A stretch of DNA of 64,000 nucleotides from Echinostoma caproni (Eukaryota > Platyhelminthes > Trematoda > Plagiorchiida > Echinostomatidae). The stretch is taken from positions 2,695 to 66,694 of the forward strand of contig UZAN01039787.1 in NCBI GenBank assembly GCA_900618425.1, in the 5' to 3' direction. Below, in pieces: positions 34,750-46,754 of the stretch (its first letter is position 1; the number at the start of each line of letters is the position of its first letter). The position numbers and the translations under genes were made by a program. The notes under the pieces are model-generated. The model was not told where the DNA came from. It made no database searches and saw nothing but the letters and a program-made list of their open reading frames with translations.

Positions 34750-35880
34750 AATTTTTAAAAAACAACTTTACTGAATACATGCTATCCTCATCGTCCGAAG
34801 AAAAACAGTCACCGGACTCCTGAACAGCCTTCCCCATGAATCCTATCCTATGCGACTAAAGCAAAATAAGAAACTAGTGATGTGAAGACCGATGTAGATG
34901 CTGAAGTAGTAATAATGAAAAAAACTGATTACGTTAAAAATTTGAAGCAATTTTGATTTACAAGACCAATTTTCACCAGATAGGCTGGGATAAAGAAGAA
35001 ACAGAAGCTACTGAAAAACAAGTCACGATATTGCCGAAAAGACAAAAGATTCAGAAGACACTCACAGTGACTGAATTTGAAAGCCTGAAACGCCGAGGCT
35101 CAAGCAGCCCATGTGCTCCCCTAAGTGCAAAAGTTCACATTCACGATGTATGTCAGTTGTACAGTGACTCATCTCCAAACTAGAAAGAAAATAGTGGAAT
35201 CCAAGTCGCCCACAAACCGATCGCCTGTCTAAGGGGACTTCTGTCAAAATCCAAGGAGAGAACAATGGAAAAGGACAAGAGCAGCGTCATCTACAAAACA
35301 AACTGCAAGAACTGTTCAAAACAATATACCGCACAAACTTGGAGAAAACTGTCAACAAGGATCCGTGAACACCAATCGACAGTCAGAAGGCATGACCCAC
35401 TATCGTTGATTTCCCTCCACGAAGATCAAGAAGGACATCAATTTGACTTCTAATCAGTGAGAGTTATCGACCAAGCCCGGTCAAAACACGCCAGAAAATT
35501 TCTTGAGGCCTGGCACTCTTCGAACTACTCAATAAACGAGCATATCGAACTTGATCACGTGTACACGCCAATGCAACTCAAGGACCAAATGACGAAACAA
35601 AGGTCACGCCGTGACCTGAGAACGGACGGAAACCGCAATCGGGACAAAAGGACAAATTCCTCCCCTCCCACCCCCACCCGCTCGCAGTAGTTCAACGGCG
35701 GACCGAGTCGAACACAGTGAGAGCAGAGGACGAAAATAGTCGATGGAGAAGAACGCATATATTAACGAACGGGTACAGGCAGAACACTGCCACTTCACAA
35801 GCACTAATGATGTCACCTGGGCTGGTGATAAAATGTTTGCAAACAAATTGCCAAGCTCGCCGAACAGGCGAAATAGAAAA
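34750..35880 (+). mobile_element. Penelope-like element 1, C-terminal part with GIY-YIG endonuclease
   Basis: Frames 35265-35453 and 35457-35690 (separated by one stop) read SSVIYKTNCKNCSKQYTAQT, RKLSTRIREHQSTVRRHDPL, SLISLHEDQEGHQFDF, then ARKFLEAWHSSNYSINEHI. This is the GIY-YIG endonuclease block of Penelope-like elements, where IY-CxxC-xYxGxTxR and the late Glu-Ala-Trp are landmarks. Here the expected VG before the TxR is changed to TAQTWR. Upstream (35000-35260) frames read VAHKPIACLRG-like text of the RT/EN linker. A terminus with a hammerhead-like motif follows at 35804-35850. Inactive. Confidence 0.75.
35804..35850 (+). ncRNA. Degenerate hammerhead-ribozyme-like motif at a Penelope terminus
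   Basis: CTAATGA, then GTCACC-loop-GGTGAT (six-pair stem II), then AAAA and GTTTGC-AA-ACAAAT. The layout follows the hammerhead core CTGATGA/stem II/GAAA/stem III reported for Penelope-like elements, but both core boxes carry changes, so activity is unlikely. A second version is at 26409-26450 (CTGAGGA). Confidence 0.4.
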
Positions 35881-35999
35881 TAATGAAATTCAACCTACGC
35901 AACGAAGGTCAGTTCATGAAAACAGTCAAAAACCCAAACATAAACGTCTGAAATATATCTTCACTGAATGTATCATCCCTTATAATCAAGGGGCCTCTA

Positions 36000-37215
36000 G
36001 TTGAAACGATTGATTATCTTTGCTTTTACACAGAACCAGACAAACACCGCGTTTCGGATGTATCATCTGAAATACCTTTAAGTCGCGATGAAAATCTGTG
36101 TGATAACCGACAAAGAGCACTGGAACAGTGTTTCGTCCTTCTGGGAACTCGTCAGCAGCGCGCACGTTTTGTGTCCCTCCTTTTACATTACTCGATAAAC
36201 AATTATTTATTATTCAATGGACACATGTATCATCGCCAAGTTGACGGTATAGCAGTTGATTTAACACTAGGCCCATTATTATAAGTCATTGAGATTGCTG
36301 AATAAGAAAACCGCGAACTAGAAATGAATACTTTTATTCGCTATGCTGATTAAATATTTGTCAACGGTGACAACAAAAAATGTTTCTCCACTGCTGTTGA
36401 ACTTCACATGGGTTGATACAATTTAAACTGGAGCTTAAAAAGAATGAATAAGTTCCTTTTCGCAATGTGTGGCTTTCTGAACTGAGGACGGGATGTTCTA
36501 GAGACATGTTTATAGTTGACACTCGGATGAAACAATACGTAACCATCCACGATGCAGTAGCGATCAGCCAAAAACGAAACCTTGTGCGTTGTCTAGCCCA
36601 CGGTGCAAAAACTAAACATTGACAGATGGATTGAAGCAATTACAAGCATGTCGCAACAGAATGGATACTCCAAAAAATGTGCTGGAACAGTATCTGCAGA
36701 TTGAACCACAAAAGAACAAACTCTACACCGTCCTTACGAAATTTACCCTTTGTCAACGACGGCGTCAGTAAACTCCTCCCAAAGAGACAATTGAAAGCGA
36801 TAAAATCCAAATTTTACGTTGCCGAATTGAAAACACTGTGATCATTCTCAATGGTCATTGCTCAGTGGCTTTAGGATCTGCTGGCACTGTCAGCCGTTTC
36901 CCGGTGTAAATCAAATCACGCGCTCCAGCAGAACCGGATACATTGATGATATAGTTAACCAAACGGATTCAAGAGTATCGCCCTGTCGTGATTGAGAAAA
37001 AGACTAACAAAATTCATCCGTAGCTCAATTGTGGAACATTTAATCAACACAGTGCACAAGGTACATGTCGAAAAGTCATTTAAGGTCATCTACGTGACCC
37101 CAATGAACAAAGTAAGGCAATTTATGTTGCGCACAATCAAAGGGATACCCATTCGGATCCACCACTCCGAACTGTGCAAACAAAAATGGATTATCAACAC
37201 CATAGTCAAATGATG
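36000..37215 (+). mobile_element. Penelope-like element 2, reverse transcriptase and GIY-YIG tail, different family
   Basis: About 36180-36360 the frames read NNYLLFNGHMYH, QVDGIAVDLTLGPLL (RT motif normally QxDGVAMGSPLGPL) and NTFIRYAD-IFVNGDN (normally RYVDD). At about 36540-36600 KRNLVR-like text follows. At 36990-37210 the frame reads SSIVEHLINTVHKVHVEKSF, KVIYVTPMNKV, then HHSELCKQKWIIN. This is the distal part of the other Penelope GIY-YIG type (normally ending PxLCxQK). Multiple stops. It lies directly after element 1 but has a different C-terminus. Confidence 0.68.
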
Positions 37216-37451
37216 TTCAGACAATCAAACTATGGTCAAATGATCACGTTACATTATCAGTTTAACCAAATGATCGTAACTCTGTAACCTTTACCCTACC
37301 CCACCCTCCTAGTGCTTTCCTAGCCACCCTGTGAGAGTATAGTGGTGTAACACTCTGAGGATTAACGATTGGAAAGAACTCTTGGCTTTAACCGCCTTTT
37401 TAAGTGATCAATAACCCAGCTGTTGTTTAGGAGATTTTATTTCGATTGTGA

Positions 37452-37611
37452 TAAGTTCAGTAGCATCGGTGGGATTCGAACCCACGCATGGAGGCCGCCT
37501 ACGCGTTTGTACTCGGTTTAGTTGGTGGATTCGCATTGCTGATGAGACCGATTCACATACAAAAAGCTCTCCAGTGATTCCCAGCTTTTCAGTCCCCGTT
37601 TCATTAAGACC
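37452..37611 (+). repeat. SINE-A related copy with tRNA T-arm-like segment
   Basis: GGTGGATTCGCATTGCTGATGAGACC, then CTCTCCAGTGATTCCCAGCTTTTCAG, matches the 3' half of SINE-A. Upstream GGTGGGATTCGAACCCACG resembles a T-arm (box B) in reverse. No complete tRNA can be drawn. Confidence 0.45.
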
Positions 37612-37619
37612 TCGAAATC

Positions 37620-39000
37620 ATCATACAAAAGTTACCAGGTGTTTGTGATAATATTGAACATGATCACTGTGATATTTTTAACAAATCAGCGAAAATTATA
37701 ACAACTACACTGTATTTTTACGTTCGGAATGGGTAAAATAGCCAAAAAAAGTTTTCTGACTTGGTAGCAAAACAATACTTTATAATTTGGTACATTTTTC
37801 TGACAGCAATGACCTCAGTTGTCTGACATTCTTTAGTTTTCAAATGTGAATAATCAAACTGATCTAACCAATTTCTGTTTCCAGGATTTTCATTGTGTGA
37901 TTGATCGACTATTATTTGAGGAATGTAGTTTTTCATTTACATACGTTTCGATATGTTAAAATAATACATTTGAAAGTAGTTCAATTTTTTCGATCGATTT
38001 GTGGAGTTGTAAGGCTTTGCAATGCCCCAATACGCGTTACCTGTGCTTCCAGTTACACGTTGATTACCTCCGAATCTGAAATAAATTTCGGGATTCACTA
38101 GAAACTACCGATCGCGGTACGGAAGCAATCAAAAATCCTAAAATCGCAAATATTTCTGAGGAGGTGTAGAAATACCATCAACCATAACAGGCAACGCGCT
38201 TTATAATTTGGATGTGCTTTGCTTGAACTAGTCTCAATCGTTTCCACCAGTATTAAATAACACAAAGCTTAAGTTTAAGTCAGTCAGTTCTGGTGCTTAC
38301 AAAAAACCTTTTCCGGTCATGCTAAGAAAGCATAATTCAATCACGACGGATTGAAACCGATCACCAGTGGTTCTGAAATAATAGAATATACTGCAGATGA
38401 AATAAGGAGTAGTAAAATCAAATTATGTACCCTCTCCGGTCCGATGATGATGACTCAATCATCGATGAAATGCATTTTTGAAATATCATCTTTTTTCACA
38501 CACGACGGTTACCCGTACCATTGATATGAGAACCGCATTCCAGTTATCACGTGATCTCTTTAATTACATCAAATAATAATCACGAACGGTCAAACCAGAC
38601 TGTGTTGTAACGAAAAAAATGCGCTGAGTATTGCTGGAAATACAGTAATAGAAATTCATTTATAACTGATTAGTATGTCTCAGAGGTGAGGTACGTTGAT
38701 TTAGATAATAAAGGAATACCCCCATTTAACCTTGAAATGTAATTGTAGATCATTAAGGAACTTTCGTTCGACAGCATATAGCGGAGGCTGATCAATAAGT
38801 GTGCTTCAGAATAGTCTGAAAGTGTAACCAATTTCAAACTATGGTACCGATCAATTCGGCCGGTACGTTCATTCCCGAAAGCGTTTAGCAGGCACAAAAC
38901 TTGTCAGACAAGCAGCACAAACGCCTTTGGTCAGATAATTAAGCACATGAGCTGTGTATGGAAGTATCATCGAAGCACTGTTTCACTGACAGGTGAACGA
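37620..39000. other. Unassigned intergenic sequence
   Basis: AT-rich, with no coding frame or repeat recognised on either strand. Confidence 0.45.
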
Positions 39001-39015
39001 GTTCATTACCTAACG

Positions 39016-39034
39016 TATATATATATATATATAT
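39016..39034. repeat. (TA)n microsatellite
   Basis: About nine and a half TA units in a row. Confidence 0.9.
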
Positions 39035-40058
39035 CAGCGGGGTAACACTTCGTCGATAACAATCGATACTTCCCTACCCACTCTGAAATGCTCATACGCG
39101 CACACACGCGCAGATTCAGGGACCGGTTTTATGATGCCATGGTGTATACACACACAAACACCTTGTGGAACCCATCTGGCTAACCTCTTCCACAGCTGAC
39201 AGTGTCAACGCTTGCACTGTCGCACCATCAAATGTTTATCTGGCTTGTCAGGTGAGCACATAACTCTATTCCAATGTGGATTGGCTGAGCACCCCAAACG
39301 CTCTCATATGGTCAGGTAAACACTGATGCGCGCACGCGCGCACAAACACAGAGAGTTTAGTCACATTGATCCGTCTTGAGCGCATTAAGGTACAACAAAC
39401 ACCATGCCGAACTGCGTGTGTGACTGGTAGTAATGGTAGTAGTCAAAGCCGGCATCGACATCGAGCAGGAAGAAACAAACAATGCAAAAATTGGATTTCC
39501 GTTTCCCTCTGTTATTGTAACAGGTACTTCGCGGTACTCTCAGTTCCAGATCTACCCAAACCGAGAGATCGACTGATAGACAGACAGAGAGATAGACGTA
39601 ATCACAACACAAGAAGGACAACACGTGTATAGTTGCTCACAGTTAACGTGCGCTTGTTCATTGTGTATCAAGATTATACGCGTTCCTTTATTTGGACACA
39701 AAGCGAACGCATCCACGGTTTCAACCAACACTGGTGTAATTTGAGCCTCTTCTGTTTGTGCATACGATTTAGAAATACTGTGAAACAGTTGGATTAGGTT
39801 TCGCTTTGTACTAACCGCAAAACTTGTATTATTATTCCACTTTGGCTTTGCAAACTGTGGAACAGAGGTGGAGGAGCTGCGCACCAACGAAGTTACAGGA
39901 AAAAAGATTGTGCGACTACGGATATGGCTAACACGTGTCTGAAACTGTGGATAGACAGATAATTTTTCGACCAAACGTAACTGTAAAAAGCTTCTGTGGC
40001 AAGTGGATTGGATATATGCACACAGTGCACAAACATTGACCAGTCGCGTTTACTCATC

Positions 40059-40079
40059 ATGGATTTACCGTTCGCCTAA
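40059..40079 (+). promoter_or_regulatory. Short upstream ORF (6 codons)
   Basis: ATG at 40059 to TAA at 40077-40079, five bases ahead of the ATG at 40085. If transcribed, it could lower translation of the main frame; this is inference from position. Confidence 0.3.
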
Positions 40080-40084
40080 GAGAA

Positions 40085-40154
40085 ATGAATCGTCATCTTT
40101 GTGGATTGCTTTCCAGTTCTATCTTCCTCGTTATCTGTTGCTCAGGAAATAGGG
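40085..40154 (+). CDS. Signal-peptide exon, probable exon 1 of the Ig-domain gene
   Basis: ATG at 40085 (G at -3) opens MNRHLCGLLSSSIFLVICCS, with basic residues first, a hydrophobic core and a small/polar end: a classic secretory signal. It ends at a perfect donor, AGGG|GTGAGT, after the first base of a codon (phase 1). The Ig exon at 61847 starts with the two missing bases, so the join would read GNR-G-PQSNG without a break. No other downstream exon in the window fits as well. The frame is too short to appear in ordinary ORF lists. The protein would enter the secretory pathway. Confidence 0.5.
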
Positions 40155-41085
40155 GTGAGTGACAAAAACTAGAAAGATATTTTGACGGGTAATATTATAT
40201 ACTTGAGAAACCTGGTCTCGATGTTAGCACCATTAATTCCTTTTTATTGTAATTTGCACGAGTTAGTGCAGTTGCCTAAACCAAACCGGATATTAGTCTT
40301 CGACCAAGATTTCACAAATAAATGATTTGCCTAAACGATGAGAAGAATACGGACTCACTAGCAAACTCCAAATATGTGACATAAAAAGATAAATAACAAA
40401 CCGTTTTGATTGAGTTCAATACTTGTTATAGATAGATCTTCAGTGATGTGTAAATGACTATGTTGCCTCTCTTCAAGTTGTTGAGATAGAATCTTTTTTA
40501 ACTTTCGAATGTTTGACCACTTCTACTTTGGTTGAACAAACCTGTTGCCTGAAAGAGAACAACAAACCCCTCCCCATTACAAGAATTGCATTTTTGAACT
40601 GAAGCTAATTGGCATTCAGGGATCAAATCAGGGAGAGAGTAATCAGCGATAAATGAGCACGAGGTTTGCTTCGGTTTGCCCATGTCTTTTGTTTAAAGGA
40701 AAAATTCAATACCTAAGTTTTGTGTTGTTGATAAGAAAGCAATAACTAGCTCGGAGTTGATGTCGTGAAACATCGTGACTAACCTGTGCTAAAGCGACTG
40801 CGTGAATAAATCTAATCAACAAGCTACACGAGTGAAAAGATTTTCATAATTTATGAACGCGGTGGAGGGCGATGAACATACACATTTATTTGTCTTGGTG
40901 AAATGGAATTTTCCCCAATTTAAAGAAATTAGTTCGACTACACCAAATTAATAACACCAATTTAGATTCCTTGCTTAATAATTGTTGAATATTACAAAAG
41001 GTGTCCATGAGACTTTAGAATCACATTGACAAACATGTACCTCTGTTTTGTGGTACACGCGCGGACAGTGCTAATTTGTCTCTGA

Positions 41086-41404
41086 TTAGGACAACAAACG
41101 AGTATATGGAATTTGTTGCACAATGCAGGCTGAAACGCTTGTCAGCATGTCCTCACCGAACTTTATGCAGACATTTGAACCGGGAAACAGTTCAATGAAT
41201 TCATGAAAGTGTTGCTTATTTATTTCGTCTCCGATATAACCAATATTGAATGGGTTACATCCATCAGTTTTTACTTTTTCGCTATCAAGATATTCCTTCA
41301 GGTTTACGTATTCCGTTAACGAATCTCGCACGTTTTGCATTGCAATAGAAACAATTAAGAGGCATGTTTCCATTGAATCTTTATATAACTGGTTTCAAAA
41401 GCAT
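41086..41404 (-). CDS. Coding-like stretch of unknown status
   Basis: From an acceptor-like CTTTTGAAACCAG (minus, ends at about 41405) the frame runs LYKDSMETCLLIVSIAMQNV, then YVNLKEYLDSEKVKTDGC and CIKFGEDMLTSVSACIVQQI, to TAA at 41086. Composition is convincingly protein-like over about 105 codons, yet no family is recognised. It is antisense to the putative Ig-gene intron 1. It may be a terminal exon of another gene or a pseudogene fragment. Confidence 0.3.
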
Positions 41405-43677
41405 GTTTTAGAACCAACAATCTCAGCAGATATTTGTACGCATTCGTTTTGCAAGGATTAGCTGATTTGAGTCATAATATGCAAAATAATACTGTTTTGT
41501 CTAATACACCGTGAGCCATCCGTTTACCTGCATCTTTCCATTTAAAATGCCAACTTGAAGATGGAGGGATAATAAACAGGCTGGCGTAGAAAACGCCCCA
41601 GTTTAATGGGAACTGTGAAGAGACGTTTTAAGTGCCGAATTTTTTATTTGATCAAACACGGTTACCATGAAACTCAAGGGGACTAAACCACAATGAAAAC
41701 AGACAGAAAAAGACAAAAATGTGCACAAGGTTAATCGCTACATGGATGTTTTGCAGGTGGTAGTTTTCAAATATATGATCATTACATGTAGCATATTTAG
41801 CGAGGGAAACTGAATGCGGTTGAGTTGTGGCCAAATTGTCTGTTTCAAGACTGTTCACAGAAAGACTAAATTGAAAAAAGACATTCACTAGAGCTGAACT
41901 TCACTGAATTCACGTTCGAAATAACCTCTCAAAAAACGTATCACTGTGCAATAACTGAGACACATTCTTTGTTTTGTGGGGAGAGGGAGAGATTAACTCT
42001 GGGAAAATAAGCTAAAAGAATATATGCCAAATTTGTTGTTATCTTAGCTACTTCAATAAAAAATGCGCAACATTTTTCTGGGGATTTAATTCATATCTGT
42101 TTTTGCCAAGGTTGTTTGAACTCCATTTATCCACTTTTACTCCCTTCTATTCTGTGATAGTACAAATATATCAGAGTCTGTGTACTATAATTTCTCATGA
42201 ATTCACCATTATTTATTACTGGCATGTTTATTCCATTTCCTGTGCTTATGAATTGATCTGAATGTGACCGTATTGAAAAAAGAGAATGATGCAGTCATTC
42301 ATGTCCCCGAGATGTTACCGATGAGGAAACAAAACCATAGTGCGTACTGGGATGAAATAATTATCTAGTACCTCTTGGGTATGTAATTCGAAAGTTCGTT
42401 GATCGGGTTATAATTCACCTCAGCATCGATTGACATTCCGCGGTGCACGAAGTTCGCGCGAATGAATGAAGGTGAAAGGTTTTACCATCAGCCACAATTT
42501 AAGAAATTGTACCGTGTTACGGTCAGGGAGAGAGTGAATGTTTGAGAACTAGAACTGTTCCGGTGAATGAAAGTAGCATAGTATCAGTACAGTCACGGAA
42601 TAAATCTTGAGAGGAGCACAGAAACCAACATATGAATGACTGGTTAATTTGAGCTTAAGACCGTACGTTTTATCACCAGTTACCTATCGTGGCGGGGACA
42701 ATGTTGAGCTTGTTTTATAGATCGACGGGAAAACAGAAAATACAGATAGGTTATTATGCGGACTTTGCTGGAGTAACTAAAGTGCGTACCGTGGTATTTG
42801 CATCCCAACTGCTAGACATCAGAGCTGTACATCTGTGTTTCTGTTTTATGCAATTGCCAGAAGTGATTCGCTTTGAGCTCTTGTTCCGTGGTCGAACCAC
42901 ATTTCCAACACATGTTATGTTGTAAAAACTTTTTCCCAGAAGAATTTGACCTGCAAAGGAGTCGGCAAAACCCGAATTGCAAGCAGTGAATCATTGGACA
43001 GGCGCGTAGTATACATAATGCAAAGCCAACTCGGATAGCCTGACGATACGGTGTGACTCACATCTACGAATGTCCGGATTTCCAGCATCACGAGTACGCC
43101 GGACACTGATTACCGCCGATTCCTTTTACGAGATAAATGAAAACCCTCCGAGGCTTTCACGGCGTTTCACACTGAGACTATCCGATCACTCATTTTCCAA
43201 TCATTTTTAACGTGTTTAAAATTTGCTTTGCTTCATTAACATTGCACATTCGGTGAATAAATCTAGAGCAAACTCCGACACTTAAAAGCTAGAATATAAC
43301 CCACCCAGTAGCTAGCTATCGGACTAGAGTGAGTCGTCTTCAAAAATCAAGGTTGACACTGTTTGTAATCCGGTAAGATAGGACAGTGATTAGTTCAACG
43401 GATTTAAAAAAAAACTGGTGGGAAATACTAGAAGTTATGTAGATAAAGACGCCTTCTGTGCTTGGTCAACCATAGCGATGGTCTTCCGGAGTTCGAACCT
43501 ATCTGGAGACAGAAATCCATAACCTCAGCAGGTTGAGAATTTTTAACAGGGTAGTAACGTCTTCTCGGTTCGCCTGATACACGCAAAAATGGTTCTTTTC
43601 CTGAGAATACAAGCACACGTGATGTAATTACCAAAATGAATGTGTGCAAACTATATTCTAACATCATTTGAGGACGA

Positions 43678-43876
43678 CTACTGAACAAGTTCAACTCGGC
43701 AGTGCTGGGTAGTTTGATGTAAGTCGGTTAGCACAGCGACAGCATCCACAAACACGCTTTTATTGCTATGATTACGGAAGTCGACACCTGAACGGCCTGA
43801 GGGATGTGCACTGGTGATGAGCTCTGATGAAAGCGAAACTCGAGTGCTGTTATTTCCGAGTACGCGTTTGACTGCA
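43678..43876 (-). CDS. Candidate terminal exon on the minus strand, unknown
   Basis: On minus, a good acceptor TTTTTTTGTTTACGCACAG precedes 43876; the frame then reads AVKRVLGNNSTRVSLSSEL, ITSAHPSGRSGVDFRNHSN and ends QTTQHCRVELVQ at TAG (43678-43680). Sixty-six codons plus one base, Ser/Val/His-rich. No domain. It lies 2.3 kb upstream (minus sense) of the stretch at 41086-41404, but has its own stop, so the two cannot be a simple pair. Confidence 0.28.
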
Positions 43877-44172
43877 CTGTGCGTAAACAAAAAAATGTAA
43901 TGACTTCTAAGGCAAAATTGATATTGCTGTTCTGGACTTTGAAGAGAATGCCAAACCCATCTGTACATATAAGGCCGGAAGTCAAATTGTGAGTTAAAAG
44001 TAAATAATCTTTGCCAATCTCTAGGGGGTGAATGGATGAATAATATTAAACTTTTTAATACATCAAGACCGAATAATATAGGGAGTGTATCGAAAAATCG
44101 ATGCGCCATGTGTTGCTTGATTGTGAATGTTATAATGTTAACAACACAGCAATGTCGATGGAGAGTTGCATT

Positions 44173-44214
44173 CGGTGACGTTTCGATTATCGCGGATAAC
44201 CTTTCTCAAAGCAG
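44173..44214 (-). repeat. Penelope-terminus-like hairpin motif
   Basis: On minus: GGTTATC-CGC-GATAATC hairpin followed by GAAACGTCACC. The hairpin-GAAACGT order recalls Penelope-like termini, but no coding part is attached, so this is tentative. Confidence 0.3.
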
Positions 44215-45084
44215 GTTTTACAATCAAATGACTCAGAGAAAAGGATCATATCTTGAGGGATGGTTCATCGCTGTGTTATTAACATTATACCATTGACAAT
44301 ATTAAACGTCAGTCATTCCATTGTGAACCGCAGTTTTCTCCACAATCTAAATCGAATAGATCCAATAGATTTAATCTGAAATATCCTATATACCAAAGTC
44401 GATGTCACTGAAACGTCAGCGAAGTGCATTGAAAAGTACACACTCCAAATCACCAAGGTGATTGTGTGATTGACCTCAAATGATAAACTAGCAAGAGCAG
44501 CACCTCGGGACAAAAGACTATTGATCAGTTAATTGATATAATTGGATCTTTTGGTTTCGGAACAGTTACTCGTTTTAATTCCTTGCCCAAGTGCCGAATA
44601 AGGGAGATTTCGTTTTTTTCATGAAATAACAAGCGGTACGATTTTTCTGAAGAAATACTGTTTAAGCGATGCGATTTTCTAAAGCTGTCGTTCTAATGCA
44701 CAGACAATTAAGAAGAATAAAGAAATAAAAAGTACACGATGTTTGGAATGTACTGACATGTTGGGAGCAGATTAGTTTCATCAATTTTATCCTGAATGGG
44801 GAAAACAATAGTAGTCCCGTACATGGGCTACTTATTCAAAAAGAGAGTTCAAAGACAAGAGGAGAACAACTAACAAATTTATTTCAAATCCTTCATAAAA
44901 TTCCATGTTGACGTTTGATTAGGGGTTGTGAAAGTGACCTATCGTGCAAAGCACAAATGTGCACTAGGTAACACAAAAACAGAAACAAATGTTCCATTCG
45001 TGGTGTCAACCAGAAACAGTTTATCATCATCTCTAATCCATTGGTAATCGAGATTACCACTGATTAGATGTACTCGTGCACTGC

Positions 45085-45160
45085 TAATGAAACAACTTTT
45101 CAGTGGCTCCTAACTTTTCAGTTCACGCCTCATTTGCTCTATACGCGACAAATTCCCGTA
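45085..45160 (+). repeat. SINE-A 3' fragment
   Basis: TGGCTCCTAACTTTTCAGTT, then CACGCCTCATTTGCTCTATACGCGACAA match the 3' end of the SINE-A family. Confidence 0.5.
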
Positions 45161-45734
45161 TGATTGGATATTGCATGTTGTTTTGTAATCATTTTCCAGT
45201 GTGTAGCACATGCGCAGAATTAGGTGACTTTGTTTGTTTTATTTTAAAGTTTTAAAAATCAAATAAACCATCGTTACAACAGTAATATGTAACAATGAGA
45301 AAATAATATGACTATTGATAGTTCGCATTCCTTTTCTAACATGCATAAATTTGAATTGGTATAACCCCCACTGAGAAAAAATGCTCGATGAAGCTCATTG
45401 TCAGTCCCCATTTCTCTCGTTCTCTTATTCCGTCAAAAAATGTAAGCCCTAGAAATCATGTCACTGACTAACCCATGATTTTGCGGAAGTCGAACTGTAT
45501 TTTTGTCACGATCCTGCTGATTTTTGTTTGTTATCTAGGTTATCAAACCTGGAAATCCACAATTAATGTGACGATATAATTTTATTTGTGATTGACTTGT
45601 TCTGGGCTGCCTCATGCTTAATAGATCAAAAATTAGAATAAAATAGAGGAACTGGTTTGCGAATGTTGTGCACATAGCATGTTGCAACGCCCGGGATCCG
45701 GCCCCCGATAAACACAAAGACACAATTCAGCTAT

Positions 45735-45945
45735 TATTCTCTTTATTCAATTTTTATTCTTTCATATTTTTATTCTTCCTCTTTTGAGTGAATATACAAT
45801 AATACAATTTGTAAGAAAGAGAAGAGGCCAATCAGAGGGCTGCTATATAACAAAGAAGATGAGAAAGTCAGGTGATGGCGATGTCATTCGTACACGAGTT
45901 TCCCGGGGCAATAAATGTGTGACGTTTACCGTTTGACCACGATAT
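45735..45945 (-). repeat. SINE-B copy (tRNA-derived)
   Basis: Read on minus: a degenerate gcgatgtcattcg-complement head, then CCCTCTGATTGGCC-like text (plus strand GGCCAATCAGAGGGCTGC at about 45828-45845), ending with TATTGTATATTCACTC and an AT-rich tail. Same order as 49805-49985 and 50101-50283. Confidence 0.5.
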
Positions 45946-46754
45946 TCTACCCTGCCAAAATTGAAGGTTCGGGTTCAGTCACGCGTGATATCATGGAATG
46001 CTGTCTTTGGGGAAATATTGATACCCAACAACTTTAGAAAAACTGAATGATTCATACATTGTGATTAGGTTTGTTCACCGCTGATGATGCACACGCACAA
46101 TGGTAAATGTTTTTCTCTCATCTTCGATAGAACTCATGAGTAGCAAGCTGAAATGTGACGACTGAAAAATTCACACCCTTGGTGATCAGTTGCTTAGGCA
46201 AGAGTTTTCATTATGGACTTTAAACAGCAGTAGTTATCTCATACAGCTGACATTTTAATTTGGTATGCAGAATGATCTGTTACAAACATGCTTGACTCAT
46301 ACATACGATGTAATCATGCACAAATACCCAAACAACTGGTATCTTTATTTACTCCCTTTGTTCAATATTGTATTCGGTGAAACCAAGTTTATCGGACTAA
46401 CACAAGTGCAACAAGCGAACTAGTTAAAATACACTCTCTACTCACTTTCCTTGTGAACGACCGCAAATTGTTCGGACAAAAATGGAAATAAATATTTTCA
46501 GTCTGATCTGAGACCGGCTCCATCTCAGTGGGTTGAACAGATCAATGACCTAAAACCAAATAAGACCGATGAGGCCTGGGTGAGTTTTTTCTATGATCGT
46601 GTAAAACCCAAATCTATGATCCTTATAGAGCTCACGTAATCGTTCTTTATTATACTCAACCGAAGAAAAACGAATTAAATTTTTTAGTTTCTCGGATGCG
46701 ACTGATTTGGTGTCGGAATAAGTTCAAGTGTATACAGAATTCGTGAATTCGTCG

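Larger units (their letters stand above)
39000..40084 (+). promoter_or_regulatory. Probable promoter/5' UTR zone of the Ig-domain gene
   Basis: Compositionally unlike the flanks: a (TA)n run at 39016-39034, alternating CA/CG tracts at 39095-39112, 39148-39160 and 39327-39347, and GATAGACAGACAGAG repeats near 39575. It immediately precedes the signal-peptide exon. A six-codon upstream ORF (40059-40079) ends five bases before the ATG. Its role is inferred from position only. Confidence 0.3.

Noticed and set aside
37470..37490. tRNA gene suggested by GGTGGGATTCGAACCCACG
   Set aside because: Only a T-arm-like palindrome; no acceptor stem, D-arm or anticodon arm can be drawn around it. Better explained as SINE-A remains.
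39552..39974. 140-residue minus-strand frame
   Set aside because: It overlaps the probable 5' UTR/promoter of the Ig gene, includes a simple-repeat segment at its end, and shows no splice sites or motif.
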